Shown here piece after piece: positions 1 through 12,728 of a DNA stretch of 64,000 nucleotides. The position numbers and the translations under genes were made by a program. Below the pieces are notes generated by a model. That model saw only the letters and a list, made by a program, of their open reading frames with translations. It did not search any database and was not told the DNA's origin. Where the stretch lies: the NCBI GenBank assembly GCA_000499405.2, contig HG738138.1, positions 7,190,888-7,254,887 of the forward strand, given 5' to 3'. Source of the stretch: Onchocerca volvulus (lineage: Eukaryota > Nematoda > Chromadorea > Rhabditida > Onchocercidae). How positions within the stretch are numbered: the first letter of the stretch is position 1; each line of letters begins with the position of its first letter.

Positions 1-1248
1 GAACCATACATATCCATAGATTGTGCGTATCTCGCCCTAAAACCTATTACACTTTTATCATTAACAACTTTAATACAACTATTATTATCTTATCATCTCT
101 ACTGATTTTGTTGACCTCTCTTAAAGGTATCCAAAAATTGCAATATTTTTAGACTTCTGTCAGTTGTTTGTTTTGTTAAGTTTCATCAATTTATAAAGAT
201 TTAAAATTCGTCAATATTACAGAGAAGTATATTTTTTGCAATTAATTTTATGCTCAGAGATTCCAAGAGAAATTGGATAATTGATACTGGAATTTGATAT
301 CTCAATATAAGTTCATTATTGCTGCTTTTACATAACATAAACAAATATTAGCCAAGCTAATTTTCCATTAAATACCAAAACCATACTTTTTAAGTTGCAA
401 AGAATTCAGCTATCTTATTTCAGACTTTAACTAGATTCTACCAATATTTTAAATACTTGTAGGAAAGGAAGAATGAGATGATTTGAATTGACGACGTAAG
501 TTCTCATGCTTTATCTGTTCTACACATAAGTGCAGGCTTATATGAATTAAAATATATAACATTTAATGATTCAGCTTTTAACCAGTTATATTTCACTTCC
601 TTATTCCAAATATCAACTAACTAATTCCATCCCCATAGCCTTCGAACTTGCAATGGTAATATATGTAAGCTTAAACTAATTAACTCTTTATTAGACTATG
701 AAATAAATGTCATGATGTTACAACAATTACGAGGACTCTCCGCTCATAGCCTTACCCCGTATTCGAGAAATAAACTTTCTCTTCGGCTCTACACGATGAT
801 GTAACGTTGTCAGAAAAAGAAATTTTAAATGGATATAATTTTTCCTCAATATATCCAAAAGAAGAAACGAAAAGCAAATTTTTGGAACTGGTCAATCGGT
901 TTCAGCGAAGAAAGTACCAGACATATTGATGCAGACGCACTAAGCATATGCATTAATATAAATCCACATACATTACCCACAAAAGATCGAGTGTTTTTTC
1001 TTAATATAAACAAAAAATCTACATAGAAGAAAAGAATATAAATAGATATCAATATTGAATATAACAAAAGTTTTGGTAAAACACTTCAGCAAATGATGTA
1101 TAGAATGTGATGAATGTAACAATGAAGTCTCATTGAATCAAATGTTCAAGTACTACTTATGAAGAAAAGAAGATTATGTATGTATGGAAAGTGTTTAAAC
1201 AGCTTAGAAATGATAAAAGAAAACTTTTGAGAATTGTGAAGTGCAAAC
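1..1248. other. no gene recognised (left edge)
   Basis: AT-rich sequence. The next exons of the zinc-finger gene at 1249-1486 should lie in this direction on the minus strand. I looked for the following finger (the conserved HSGSYSSH-type motif of ZEB proteins) and did not find it. Short open frames at 829-1067 on both strands look like chance. Confidence 0.5.
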
Positions 1249-1486
1249 CTGGAAGGGCTTTTCTCCACTGTGAATTCGGATGTGCTCCTTGAGATGATGC
1301 TTGAATTTAAATGCTTTCGGACATTCTGAGCACTTAAATTTCCGCAATGCTTCATCGGAACATTGTGCAGTGGCTTTGAGACGCTCACCAACGTAAACGG
1401 CGCTGGATGTCCCGGCTACGGTGGAGTCCTTCGTCGTATCCAAAACTCCGAGCATCTTCCTACTCCTTTTTACTGCTGCTAGCGGT
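1249..1486 (-). CDS. zag-1: internal exon of a ZEB/ZAG-1-type zinc-finger transcription factor (partial)
   Basis: The exon is bounded by a 3' splice site (TTTTAG before 1486) and a donor (CAG then GTTTGC after 1249). It encodes about 79 residues ending in a C2H2 finger, CSECPKAF...HLKEHIRIH, followed by the linker SGEKPF. Spacing is C-x2-C-x12-H-x3-H. The [12 protein letters not shown] core is characteristic of the third finger of the N-terminal cluster in vertebrate ZEB1/2, fly ZFH-1 and worm ZAG-1. These are DNA-binding repressors acting on E-box sequences in neurons and mesoderm. The preceding ~50 residues are Ser/Thr/Ala-rich and unrecognised. The next finger, which normally follows directly, must be in an exon to the left, probably outside the window. 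The first two fingers should lie to the right on the minus strand but I could not place them. The family assignment is firm; the orthologue name is inferred. Confidence 0.8.
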
Positions 1487-1994
1487 CTAAAACTTCCGCA
1501 GTCCTTATTCTACGACCACATACCATAGATATAATACTGTAATTAAATTACAATTAATTTATATAATGTCTGAAATCATAACACAAATCGATCACAATAT
1601 ATAACAAACGATGTTCTGGAGACTGACAAAGTAAATCACGAGTCTCCGGATTTAATGTTGTAAAGATGATGGATTTAGCAAAACAACCATTCAATAATAA
1701 TAGAAATTCAGAAATGATCGGCATGCAAAGAGATATGACATAATAATACTTTTTAATTCTACTAATGCCAAAACTGTCAGATTAATTCATGTATCAGTCT
1801 CATGTTAGTGGTTCATGCTATCAAATCACTGTTAGGTTCATCCGCTGATTTTATCCTTTACTTTTCTCCATGAAATATAACATATATATAGAAATATATA
1901 CATATTCCTTGACTCTAATCAAACAAATCACAGCATTGCAAAACACAGAAATACTGAAGTTCTACATCAGTTTATACTTTTTGCATATTCTCAG
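1487..1994. other. no gene recognised
   Basis: AT-rich spacer or intron between the minus-strand zinc-finger exon and the plus-strand candidate exon. Nothing else seen. Confidence 0.4.
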
Positions 1995-2179
1995 TGATTC
2001 AGAAACAAATTTCCCTTCCGAATGATTTTGCGCTTAGTTTGAAGAAAACACGTAACGGATCCGCGTCAGCAGACGGATTTAGTGTCTTCTGTGATTTTGA
2101 CGAATCTAGCAATGAAACAGCATCTAAAAATGAATACAGACATTGGTCTATGAGAGAGAAGTTGGGGAGCAAACAGGAG
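1995..2179 (+). CDS. candidate exon, unrecognised protein
   Basis: An open frame of about 61 codons lies between a good 3' splice site (ATTCTCAG) and a good donor (GAG then GTAGTAAGC). Its composition is protein-like, rich in Ser, Asn, Lys and acidic residues (for example FCDFDESSNE), and it is less AT-rich than its flanks. No family recognised. In phase it could join the open frame at 2696-2893, which has a phase-0 AAG acceptor. The reverse strand is also partly open here, so strand is uncertain. Confidence 0.35.
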
Positions 2180-2695
2180 GTAGTAAGCTGCGACGTTAAT
2201 AAGAAGCATTTTCATTAGGGATGAAACGGAAAGAGGAAGCATCTACACAAACATACACAGGTGTTCTGTTTATAATGTTTCGAAAAATTCGTCGCACAAA
2301 GGATGTAATGGATTGAGAAAACAACTGTCAAACATGATCTTATTTCAGCAGCACCTGAGAAATTGATCTCACTTTCACTCGTGTAACTATCCTCCATACT
2401 ATTTATCCATTAACGACATAAGTGACAAAAGATTCACTTTCTTGCGATCCACTTTCTATTTCATTTTCTCGTCTAACTACTGCAATATAATTTTATCAAT
2501 TAGATGCAAGAATTAAGAAGTTGATTAAACTCCTATAATTTTACTTGATGAACTACAATATTTATAAACAGTAAAAGTTAGTTGATATCGCTTTATATGG
2601 TGATAAAAATGAATAATGCTGATATGATTCCAGATGATGCCAGAGATTATTAAAGTAATTTCATAGGATAAGATGTGGATATAGTGCTAAATAAG

Positions 2696-2893
2696 ATGCA
2701 AATTCGATCAAAACATTCTTTTCAGTATTTTGCGAAAGTTATTGCAAAGCTTGAAAGAAAACACTCGGAAATAAGAAAGCATATGAGTAGCGGAAGACAA
2801 AAGAAATATAAGAAAGAGCTACAGATTCGATTGATTGAAATTTGCTGCGAATTTTTGAGTTTTAAGGCTGAAAAATATAGAGTGATGATCTGA
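2696..2893 (+). CDS. candidate terminal exon, unrecognised basic protein
   Basis: A frame of 65 codons ends in TGA. The peptide is basic and predicted helical (FAKVIAKLERKHSEIRKH, then KKELQIRLIEICCEFL). It starts with ATG directly after an AAG that could serve as a 3' splice site in phase with the donor at 2180. The helical Lys/Leu pattern is loosely like the protein-interaction tails of MADF/BESS-type regulators, but that is only a resemblance. It could be a chance frame. Confidence 0.3.
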   Translation: MQIRSKHSFQYFAKVIAKLERKHSEIRKHMSSGRQKKYKKELQIRLIEICCEFLSFKAEKYRVMI

Positions 2894-4063
2894 ACCAATC
2901 TGTACAAAAATGTTAAGTTGTACTCATACACTGCTATTGTCCTATGAGACAAAATCATTTTTGTTTATAGTTCCAGAGATTCGTCATTTGTGAATTATTA
3001 TTATAAACATATTGGATGATCGATTATTTAACTTGAATAACTTGCTGACTGACTCATCTACTGGAAGACGATGGCTCATTTATCAACTAACTGACTAATT
3101 CATTACCATCATCATAGTAATTAGCAATTAAGTTCTCCTACAAAGCTGTTTATGGCTGCTAAATGAAGGGTTTGCAAACAGTAATAGTTAAAAAGTATGG
3201 AAGCATGGCAATATGCATACCTTAACAATTCCTGCCAAGCTATTGGGCAGAACGTCCAAATATCTGATAATCTAATCAACGGATGAAATTAACGAAGCAG
3301 TTTAATGACAATGTAAACTTTTTTCAAAATAATGCATGGATGTGCATGACATATATACAAGCGCATTATGATAAGAGATGAGTTGCAAAGAGTTATCGGA
3401 GGCTTTGGCACTAACTTTTTGGAAATCACTTCAGAACTGAAAATAAAATTTAGTAATCCATTTCGGATAAAGACATGAACCAATATACTACTCGGTTTTA
3501 TCGGGGGAATTTTTATGGCGATATGCAAATGATGAATGATAATTCGACATTTTTTATCACTAAACTTGCATGAAATGAGAAGATAATAGTGAGTCGAAAT
3601 GATTTTAACAAGAGGTGTATCGTTAGTTGAATCGATTAAGTTCGACAAAATTTGCCCTTCACTGAACAGAATGACTGTTTATTCAAATTTCGTCACGCTA
3701 AATACGGACTGAAAGCTCAGGATAAACAGAAATAAACACAGTGAAATAAACAAGAATGGAAACGGTGTTTATACATCATTAGTTCAAAGGAAATGCTCGG
3801 GAAGAGAACATGAATTCATACGGCATCTGTGCTTCAGAATGACCATCCTCTTTCCTTCGACTTATTCAAACTGGACAGCTTAATAGGATGAAAAATATGT
3901 AAATTTTATGGTTAGATTTTCTTACAGTAACTGAGAAACTAAAGTGTGCTGACGTCAAACGCTTACTCCAACTGGATTATATAAGTTTAGTTAAGAAAAG
4001 TTTGTCAGAAGACGAAGATCATTCTTTCTGAACGTTTCATTTCTTGCTTTTGAGATTTCATCC
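2894..4063. other. no gene recognised
   Basis: AT-rich sequence on both strands; the minus-strand open frame at 3289-3648 has no recognisable content or splice context. Confidence 0.4.
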
Positions 4064-4447
4064 ATGACCAAATATTCTAATTCTTGCGATTCCTCTTTGA
4101 TGGTTGTAGTTATCTTGCTGCTGAGCTCGTGGACGAGTGAAAGTTGGAAACTACAACGCGTTAGTTACGAGGAACTGCTGAAACGAATGATCGCTACAAA
4201 AAGGGAAGCTAGATTTGTGAGGATGAAATGTGAGACTAAGCATGATGTACTGCACACAGACGGGAGAACCGGAGCATCGCGAACATGGATGGATGTGACG
4301 CAAATGGCCCGTTATGGTGATGAAGCTGGAAAAAGGAGAAACGATAGGAAATGGATAGTGGCGGAAGAACGAGGTGGTGATGGCGACGATCACTTAACGA
4401 CGATAGGTGGAGTTGAAGAAGGTGAGCAGACCGGACAGGACGATTGA
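4064..4447 (+). CDS. unassigned open frame with signal-like N terminus
   Basis: Uninterrupted 127-codon frame in a locally GC-richer island. The N terminus has a short hydrophobic stretch (MVVVILLLSS) like a signal peptide, followed by a highly charged Arg/Glu/Asp-rich tail with no recognisable domain. No clear spliced-leader acceptor is seen just upstream. It could be a small secreted protein, part of a non-coding transcript, or a conserved regulatory island. Confidence 0.22.
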   Translation: MTKYSNSCDSSLMVVVILLLSSWTSESWKLQRVSYEELLKRMIATKREARFVRMKCETKHDVLHTDGRTGASRTWMDVTQMARYGDEAGKRRNDRKWIVAEERGGDGDDHLTTIGGVEEGEQTGQDD

Positions 4448-6295
4448 GACATTAAGTAATTGGATAAGATAGATGATGAGTATAGTAGCGCCAGAGACAG
4501 GCCAGCCAAAATGGATTAGTTTGAACCCATCTGTCCTGCTGCTGCCCTTCGTCTTCCTCCTCCTCCTTCTTGCCAATTCAGCGATGCTACCGCTACGCTC
4601 GTCATCATCATCATTCTCCAGCAGCAGTCTCCTATCCTCCTTCCAAAATACTTCCTACACCTTTGGCACGAACCCCTGATGGCTTCATCCACCGGTCACA
4701 ACTCATTCATGGGCCTTGTGGCTCCTTATGCTACTGCTCCTTTACGGATTCGTGCTTTCTCTTGGAGTTGCCAATTCTGTGGAAATAATCATTCCACATA
4801 TACTCTGTACTATACAATTTCGTACGCAATGAAAGACAGTCATTACTACAAGTTCTAACTTTCTTCCCTGCAAAATATCACGTGGCATTGAGAGAAGATC
4901 CATAAATGTGATTCAGTTTATACGATATGAAGCTTCAGGTATAGCAGAATATCGTTAAAATACGGGAAATTCTGATACTCATGAAATGAGAATAAACAAT
5001 GGTTCCACTCAGCAATGTCATCAAGCACAACGACGAACCAATGAATACATTTCCCCAACAAGTTTTTGAACTTTTACTACTAAAAACTTTTGAAATTATT
5101 GGCGATTAAATCAAGAACAAGATTTTTAGCCAGAAGAACTAGTCCTGTCCAACCTTTGCAGATAACTTTCAGGAACTTTGAAAATGTCACATGAGATGAA
5201 ATAAACCAGAGGCGAATGATCATTATTGCAGGTAAATCTTCGAGGCTATGGGGTGAAAAGGAGTGATGTTTGAGCAACAATACAGGTGCTCATCTGTATA
5301 ATCCCACGGTCAACAGCAGATACAAAGGGCTGTAATCGAACAAAGAGACGAAAGAGGATAAGATATTTAGTGGCAATTAGGGAAGTGATACTAAGGACGG
5401 ACAGAAGTCTGCTGCAACTCTAAAGAAGGAGAATCGGAATACAACAGGAGGACACAACTGTGGAACAGATGGCCTCTTCTTCAAGAGGAAGGAGGTAAAT
5501 GAAGGTCGTGAGCTCTATTTTAGGGGTTAACAAGCTTCTTTAACGGTCACTACTAATGTGCACAACCGACAGAAGGTGCCCAAATATGACCCTCACAGAA
5601 GTTCGTGCAAATTATTCTTGCTAACAGCTCGATTCATTTTCTCACTTCTCCCCACCTTTGATATGAATCGACCATCAATACCATCATGTCTGGAATGAAC
5701 AAGTCTAAGAAATTGAAATCACATTTGCGAACAGTAATAAATCGTTCAAGCATTTTACTTTCGGTATTTTAGATTCACCAGGACACGAGAAGCAAAGTCA
5801 TTTGCTAGAAACAAATCCAACCTATCAAAAACATCACTATTATCTGTAAGATGTTGTCACCTATTAATTACTATTACCGCATATACTGTCGTTATCGTTC
5901 ACTATCATTAATGTAGTGGCGAAGCTGCACTAAACGATTAAGTTGCCTTAGCTGTAAAAATTAGCATCTAATTGAGATCAGCAATCCTTGCAAATATTAA
6001 TGAACAAAAACAACTAATAAAGGCCAACAAAGGCAACTAAAAACATATAAATTCAAGCCCATCTGCAGTACCACATAAATTTCTCAGAATTCAGTGCAGT
6101 GACTTCACTACTGTTTTAAATTATCCTGATATATGTTTAGAATATACATAACTTGACTTTAGTGAAGAATATAATTTGACCAAATAAAAGGCGTTCACTA
6201 TTTGTGAGTCTTCAAAATATAACAAAGTACCATACTGTCACCTAATTTCAGCAATTTTGCAAATTGTTTCTAACTTCTCTATTATACGATTTCAG
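4448..6295. other. no gene recognised
   Basis: Contains a C/T-rich, GC-richer stretch (about 4500-4780) continuing the island to its left, then AT-rich sequence. No exon with supporting splice sites was found. Confidence 0.4.
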
Positions 6296-6521
6296 GATTC
6301 CATTCCTGCAAGAGCCTAAAAGCAAAAATTTCAGCAAAAATGACAGAAAAACTTCCTCACTTACAAAGAGATATGAAAGGCTTATAAACCAATCAAGAAG
6401 AAGACAAAAACTGACAAATTTAAATGCTAGTCCACTTCAGTTTAAAAATATTCCCATTGAGATGAGACAATATTTTCCACCAGTCCGCCACTTCATTGAC
6501 AAATTCGTTGTAATAAAATAA
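6296..6521 (+). CDS. candidate terminal exon, unrecognised basic protein
   Basis: A frame open for 75 codons begins at a strong 3' splice site (ACGATTTCAG) and ends at TAA. The peptide is rich in Lys, Arg, Asn and Ser, with a run of basic residues (INQSRRRQKL) and a hydrophobic C-terminal stretch. No family recognised. No matching 5' exon could be tied to it with confidence. Confidence 0.3.
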
Positions 6522-9036
6522 TTTTAGAAAGTGAATAGTTGAAAAGCGCGAAACTGTTGGTTTCTCTTATTAGTTTCTCACAGAGATAAAGGAAGATACT
6601 CAGATGACTTAAATGGTGACATTTCAAGGAAACAAAGGAAACGGGCTGACTGATTGACTAATTAACTAGTGGAACAACCGATGTTGGCTCAGAATAACAA
6701 CACTAGACGTTATCGAAAGCATCAACCATTTTGGTATACGGTAATGAAAGATTTACAAAAGCAATGAAGGTGCCGTTGGAGAAAGGGGGAGGTTATTGAA
6801 GAGTGCCGATTTTGCACCTGTTTGTTTAAGGATTTGAGAGGATGGAGTAATGGGATATTTTTCAATATACAATAATGCTTGCTTGGCAGCTGCTCCATCC
6901 CCCTTCCCTCCCACTCTTATTTCCTTATTCTTCCATTATTACCAAGTTACAATATCTATTTTAGTTTACTGCTGACAGATAGCGGTATTATTAAATTCAA
7001 AGGAGGGAGCGAGTGAACTAAAATTCTAAATATTCGAATAGTTCTAAATTCCAATTTATTGAAGATTCCTGAAAAGCCATAATTCTAATTTATGACAGCT
7101 GATCTCACCAATAACATTAATTAATAGAAACCATAATTTCTGTTAAACTATGTGTTTCCGATTATTTGAAATTCGTTGATGATGAGGTCCTCGGCTACAA
7201 TCGAAATCTTCAGCATTTTATATAAAGTTTTCGCTAAAACTTGTTTAAGGATTTTATGCTTTTATATTGGCTTTATTTTCAAAATATGGTTTTAAGTTCA
7301 AGATTTCTATTCTCTTTACAACTCTTCAACATTTTTATAAAGTGACAATCATTTTAGAAGAATGAAATATGCATTTTAAAGTTTAATATTCTGTAGATAG
7401 GATAGAAAATGAAGGAAAAGAGGAGTAAGAAACATTTGGAGAAACGCTGTAGCTAATTCAAAGAGATTGATGGTAAGATCTGTATCCTAAACGACGAAAA
7501 TTTTTGAAATTGAAAGGTTATAAATTTGGACGTTAGGGAAACAAAATTGCGGCAGATGTTAATAGTGGTGGTCGTCCAGCTTTGTTCAAAAATATTTTGT
7601 GAGGAGCAAAAACGATGATACCTTGTTGTCTAGCTGCCCCATTACCAGAAAACTAACAGGTGGTATTTGAACCCTCACGTCAATAAATTTAATTTTTTCG
7701 TGTTTATTCACCTATGATTGATTTAAACATCAGCTGCCATGAAAATCTGCATTTTCAAATAGAGGATGAAAATCATGGTGACAAGAAACAGTTAGCAGTA
7801 TCTCAACAGTTTATTGTACATTTTTTCTTTATAGAATAAAAATTCATGCAGCACCAGAAACTTCAGTGTACAATACTTCCGCCATTTTATTGCAGATGGT
7901 AAGTTGAATTATTGTATAGATAAGTACTATATTTCTGTGTTGCAATACCATTAGAATTCCCTGCCACTACTTTAGATATAAACAAAGTTAAACTTGGTAT
8001 ATCAAGGTGCGAAATGAGTTATTATTGATTTCAGTAATAAAGAAAAGCAGTCTGTGGAGTTTGTTTTAGTTTCCTCGCTATTCCAGAATACTTCACATTT
8101 CGTAAAAACTGATTTTGTTAAGGACCAGATAACAAATCTTTCGGCATTTAATACGGAGTACAAATAGAAATGGCAATTTGATAACTACCAAAGATATTGA
8201 GAGCATATTCTTCAGCGACATCATATTCTACATAAACGATATTCTGCTACAGTTTTGTTTAATGAATGAGCAATTCTTTTTATTTCATCGCTGTATTCTT
8301 AACTATGATTTTTTTCCGCAGACAAAAATTCTATTTTACTCTATGTTCTCAGTTAGCATTTTTGAGAAGTTCCTAAATGTCAAAAGTAGAAATATGGTTT
8401 ATTCAAACATCCGAAGAGACGCATCGTTCCATTTAAAGCAAAACGGAGCGATCAATAAACAGCAGTAAACAAAACTTTTAGATCTAAATGGAAACATCAG
8501 CACATTTAATCATGAAGGCAAGATAAACTGCAAAAAGAGAAAACTGAAAATCCCGAGTCTTGTATCCAAATAACACGAAGCTGAATACTTTTGTTTCAGT
8601 AATTTTGACACTAACCACATTTTTTTACTAATATACTCATCAATCAGGAAATCTGGGGGACGAGAAACGGACTATTTGATCTAAAGCAGCATATCTTTAT
8701 TTGGCAGTATAGCTACATGGGTCCCTGAGAAGGATTTACGGCAACCGCCAAACCATCGCGTTCAGTCTATCTGTTGCTGATTTGAATGCCAATCATTCAT
8801 GAGCTTGAATTCCGCTGAAAATTTGATGTGCTATGTTTTGATTTTACTGTAACTTAATAATGCAAGAAAAAGATTTAAATTACTACCACAATGATATTAA
8901 ACCAATAAAATTCATAAATTTAGTTTATCTCACTCACTGCGCACCAAATTTTGTCGAATTATCCGTATAATTAGAGCTACTGAAATGTAAACGCAACATT
9001 TCCATATAAACAAAATGAGGTGCTGAGCGCTGACTA
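6522..9036. other. no gene recognised
   Basis: AT-rich; the open frame at 8178-8468 is Phe/Ile-rich low-complexity translation and is not supported as coding. Confidence 0.45.
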
Positions 9037-9038
9037 TT

Positions 9039-9076
9039 GTGTGTGTGTGTGTTTGTGTGTGTGGTGTGTGTGTGTA

Positions 9077-9159
<83 letters not shown>
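9039..9159. repeat. (TG)n microsatellite
   Basis: About 120 bp of almost pure TG dinucleotide repeat with a few interruptions (TTTG, GTGG, TATG). It produces spurious open frames of alternating Cys/Val and His/Thr on the two strands. Confidence 0.97.
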
Positions 9160-10030
9160 AAGTGTTTTGTTTGTGCAACCGAGCAGGTGCGGTCATATAA
9201 ATTACCGTAGCCCAGAAAAAAGAAAATGCATTCGACGCATATATTTCTGAGGTGTAATTCTTTTACAATATTCGGATGATGGTGTCACTTCATCAGAATG
9301 CTGGTAATGGTTCTATAACTTGATTAAATCGGATGATAGCCATGACTGCTATGAACATGGCAGTGAAGTGTGTTGGATTGGTATCCATATAAGAGCATTT
9401 CTTAATTAAAACGAATTATTCAAATCCTTTTAAAACTAAAAATGACTATCAATTAACTGGAAGTGATAAGAGTTTTTAGGACAGAACAAGCTTACAGGTC
9501 AAGCATAGCGGTGCCACACTACTCCCAGAACAAGAAAAGTGCGGTTGGTAGTCAGGCAAAGGGGCAGAGATGAATTTCCGAAATTCGACCTACAATTGCT
9601 AAGCCACACCCAATTGGTTTGTCTCACAACAGATTTGTAATGTTATGTAACAAAGTTCGATACATTTGCAGGAATCTAGAAGCATAAAGCGAGAAGAAAC
9701 AGAACCATTGGAAGAAAGAAGTCAAAAGGTTAGCTGCTGGAAATTAAAACAAGCAATTGAAGCCATTGTTGGAGAGAGAGTTAAGTTGAGGAGAAGTTAT
9801 GGATAAAGTTGGAAGAGTGTGGCCAGCGTATTGATGAATAGCATTGGCAATGAAAATGGTATGCTCAGGGATGACATTGAAAGCTATTTCTTATTGCTCA
9901 CATCAAATCAAAACAGGAGTCAAAGGTTAACATCTGACATCTATCAATGGCAATAGCTAAGAGAGAACAATTCAAATTTTAAGCATGAAAGGATGAAGGA
10001 AAAGCGCAACACGAGTTTCTAGAAGGTACT

Positions 10031-10076
10031 ATAAAATTACTTTAATCTAGAAGATAAAATTACTTTAATCCAGAAG
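10031..10076. repeat. 23-bp tandem duplication
   Basis: Two adjacent 23-bp copies (10031-10053 and 10054-10076) beginning ATAAAATTAC, differing at one position. Confidence 0.9.
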
Positions 10077-11102
10077 AAAATATTCAAGATTTTCATGGCA
10101 TGACGAAGAAATATTATTTCAAAACAAGTTGTATTGTGGAACGAATGGGAAGAATCTTTAACTGAAGCGGTGCTTATAAGCGAACGTTTAGAACATGAAG
10201 CGTGCAATGGAGAAGAAATCTCAAGGGAATATATGGCGAAGATATATTCTGAGACTTACAAATCCAACGATAAGTTTGCTCAATCATACATGAAAATAAT
10301 GGAAAGTTTGGTTTGGATGGAAAGAAGCTGATGGTACCTTTGGGATACGTTAAGTACCGTCTCTGATCGTATGTTTGTATGCAAGTATGCTTATACATAT
10401 TTATATGGGTTTACTTAGAAAATGGAAAATGTATCGAAAGTTTAAAGATTAAAACGAATTCACAGTTTATATTATGAGTATTCGAATAAAAAGAAGTAAC
10501 GCTTTTATACCTGTCTCCAATGCCTCATTACATGAGTTCTTGGTTCCAAATTTGCACTGCACCAGCAAATAATCAAGAATTTTCATGTATTCCTCTCTGG
10601 TCTATGAAAACTCATATCTTTTCACCAATATTTTTGAATCAACTATTCAGTACTCCTCCAAACAGTTTTCTGTCATCGTTTCAATTTAATATTTCAACTA
10701 TTTGAAATTAAAGTTTGGAGTAAATACACATATTTAAATCGAGTACAAGTCTGTAAATAACGTTAGAATAATAAAGATACGTTTCAGTTGTAATACATTC
10801 AATCAAACACTATTGTGCTACATTTAATCGAGCTACTAATGAAGTGATTCCAGATATCATCTATCACGATGGTTTTATTGACCGCGCAAACCCTCATGAG
10901 AAAACATCAAAGAGAGGAAAAACAAATTAGATCCCCTTTCAAGAAGGGAAACTTGAAGCGAATGATAAATTTCTAAAATTCGTAACATCAAATGAAGTAA
11001 TGCAAACGTTACAAGAAATATGATAATCTTATGACATACATTTTCCATCAACATTTCTGGGAGAAACTTGACGGCAATCTTTTCTTGCGAAAAAAAAAAA
11101 AA

Positions 11103-11134
11103 TAAAAAATAAAAAATAAAAAATAAAAAATAAA
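11103..11134. repeat. (AAAAAAT)n short tandem repeat
   Basis: A 7-bp unit repeated about four times directly after an A-run. Confidence 0.9.
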
Positions 11135-12335
11135 AGGGAATCGTTTAATTCAATACGATGAGCCATATTAGAACTGATATCATACATGATGAAATGTAAC
11201 AAATTCTTTCATTTCAAAAAATATTAGATGAAAATAAATATCAATTAGCATTTTAAAGTTAATATAGAAATTTATAAAGATTAAATTTTTAATTGCATAA
11301 ATCGATTTAAATGAAATCAGAGGTTATACATACATCCATGATGATCAAATATGTTACAGACTGGTTTAACATTCTGGAATCAGGAATATGTGCACAGGTG
11401 GATGATGAATCTATTTGAAAGCTTTCGATTTCTTTGCTAAAAGCTACATCAAATGATACAGTGAATTTTCTGCTGTGCTGCAATATGACATGAATAAACG
11501 GTAACTATCAGCTTTTAATCTCTCAGCTTCTCCTCCATTTTGGGTTGCTATTTCAATTTGTTGCAAGAATGAGAGCATATAATACATCTTCGTAAATGAA
11601 TTCAACTAATGAATTCGATTAGCAGAGGAATGAAGAAATCTAAATTTTTGATTACAGCTTCCAACATCCTAACTGGTCTTTTACTCTTCCATTCTCAATA
11701 TTCTAAGCTCTAAATTAGCCCACATCAACTAAATCAAAACGGTCTTCACAACTCCAGTCCAAAAAAAAAAAGCGGAAGTACTGAGGTTAGGAAACTAAAA
11801 TAAATTTAGGTTACACATTTTATACATTAATCATTACAAATTTGCATTTCTGATAATTCTCAAGTTGTCAACCTTCCTATTCCTACTCATTAATATATCT
11901 TCGTCACAAATCACTTCCCGAATAATCATTGCCAATAAAAAGGGAAAATACTCCAGATGGCAAATTTCTTTTTTGCAACCTTCATATTATTCAAAGTTTG
12001 AAGATTATTGGACATTTATGGTTGAAATTTGCATATCAATCAGTAAAAGAAAAAATTAACATTGATACAATCCAAATACAGGATTGAAAAGGACGGAAGA
12101 GAAATTAACAGTCCGAAAAGTAGAATTTATAAGAAATGCAATAATTTTATTAAGGAAGAGAATAAAGGAAGGCGAATAAGGTCAGGCTGACTCGAGGTAA
12201 TAAATTTTTTCTGGAAGCAAGGTAACTGATCATTGTATACTGTTGGCCACATAATTAATGAAATGGAAATAACTTGAGTGAACATGGTCTGATCATAATA
12301 TCATAAACTCTGGGCAAAGTTTGCTCTTACCTAGA

Positions 12336-12361
12336 CGGATGGATGGATGGATGGATGGATG
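12336..12361. repeat. (GGAT)n microsatellite
   Basis: Six tandem GGAT units followed by a GC-richer, C/T-rich island (about 12480-12720) that is open in several frames. The open frames there look like consequences of base composition. Confidence 0.9.
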
Positions 12362-12479
12362 TTGGGATGAGCATTGCAGATAACAGGACTGCATGCTGCG
12401 GTAGCAGCACAAATGAGCTGGACATATCAACAATGGACAAACGACGAGAAGCGCATTCAAGGAGCAATTTAATATAGCT

Positions 12480-12728
12480 TTGGTCAGGATGCTCTCTTCT
12501 TCCTTTTCTCCGCCTAGTCGTCGTCGTCCTCTTCTTGCAGCCATCCAGCCCTTGGCCCTGATTAAGGTACGATTGAGGAGCACATGGGTGTGGAGAATGC
12601 CATCTTCTTCTCCTCCTCCTCCTCCTTCTCCCACCATCATCTCCAACTTCCGATCCATTCAGCCTCAGCCCATCTGGCCTCGCCAGGCCTGGCTCATGCA
12701 ATTTTCTTTTCAATATGATACCAAGCAA
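12480..12728. other. GC-richer pyrimidine-rich island, possibly regulatory or transcribed
   Basis: In otherwise AT-rich DNA this stretch is rich in TCCTCC-type runs and stays open on both strands (12327-12728 minus, 12480-12764 plus). The peptides are low in complexity (poly-Arg, poly-Gly or poly-Pro). I see no protein family. A promoter, enhancer or non-coding exon is as likely as coding. Confidence 0.3.

Noticed and set aside
8178..8468. 96-codon plus-strand frame
   Set aside because: Phe/Ile-rich translation typical of AT-rich non-coding DNA.
8930..9250. Open frames on both strands with runs of His-Thr or Cys-Val
   Set aside because: They are translations of the TG microsatellite.
10134..10331. 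65-codon plus-strand frame with a helical, acidic peptide
   Set aside because: Protein-like composition but too short, and no splice, start or family support.
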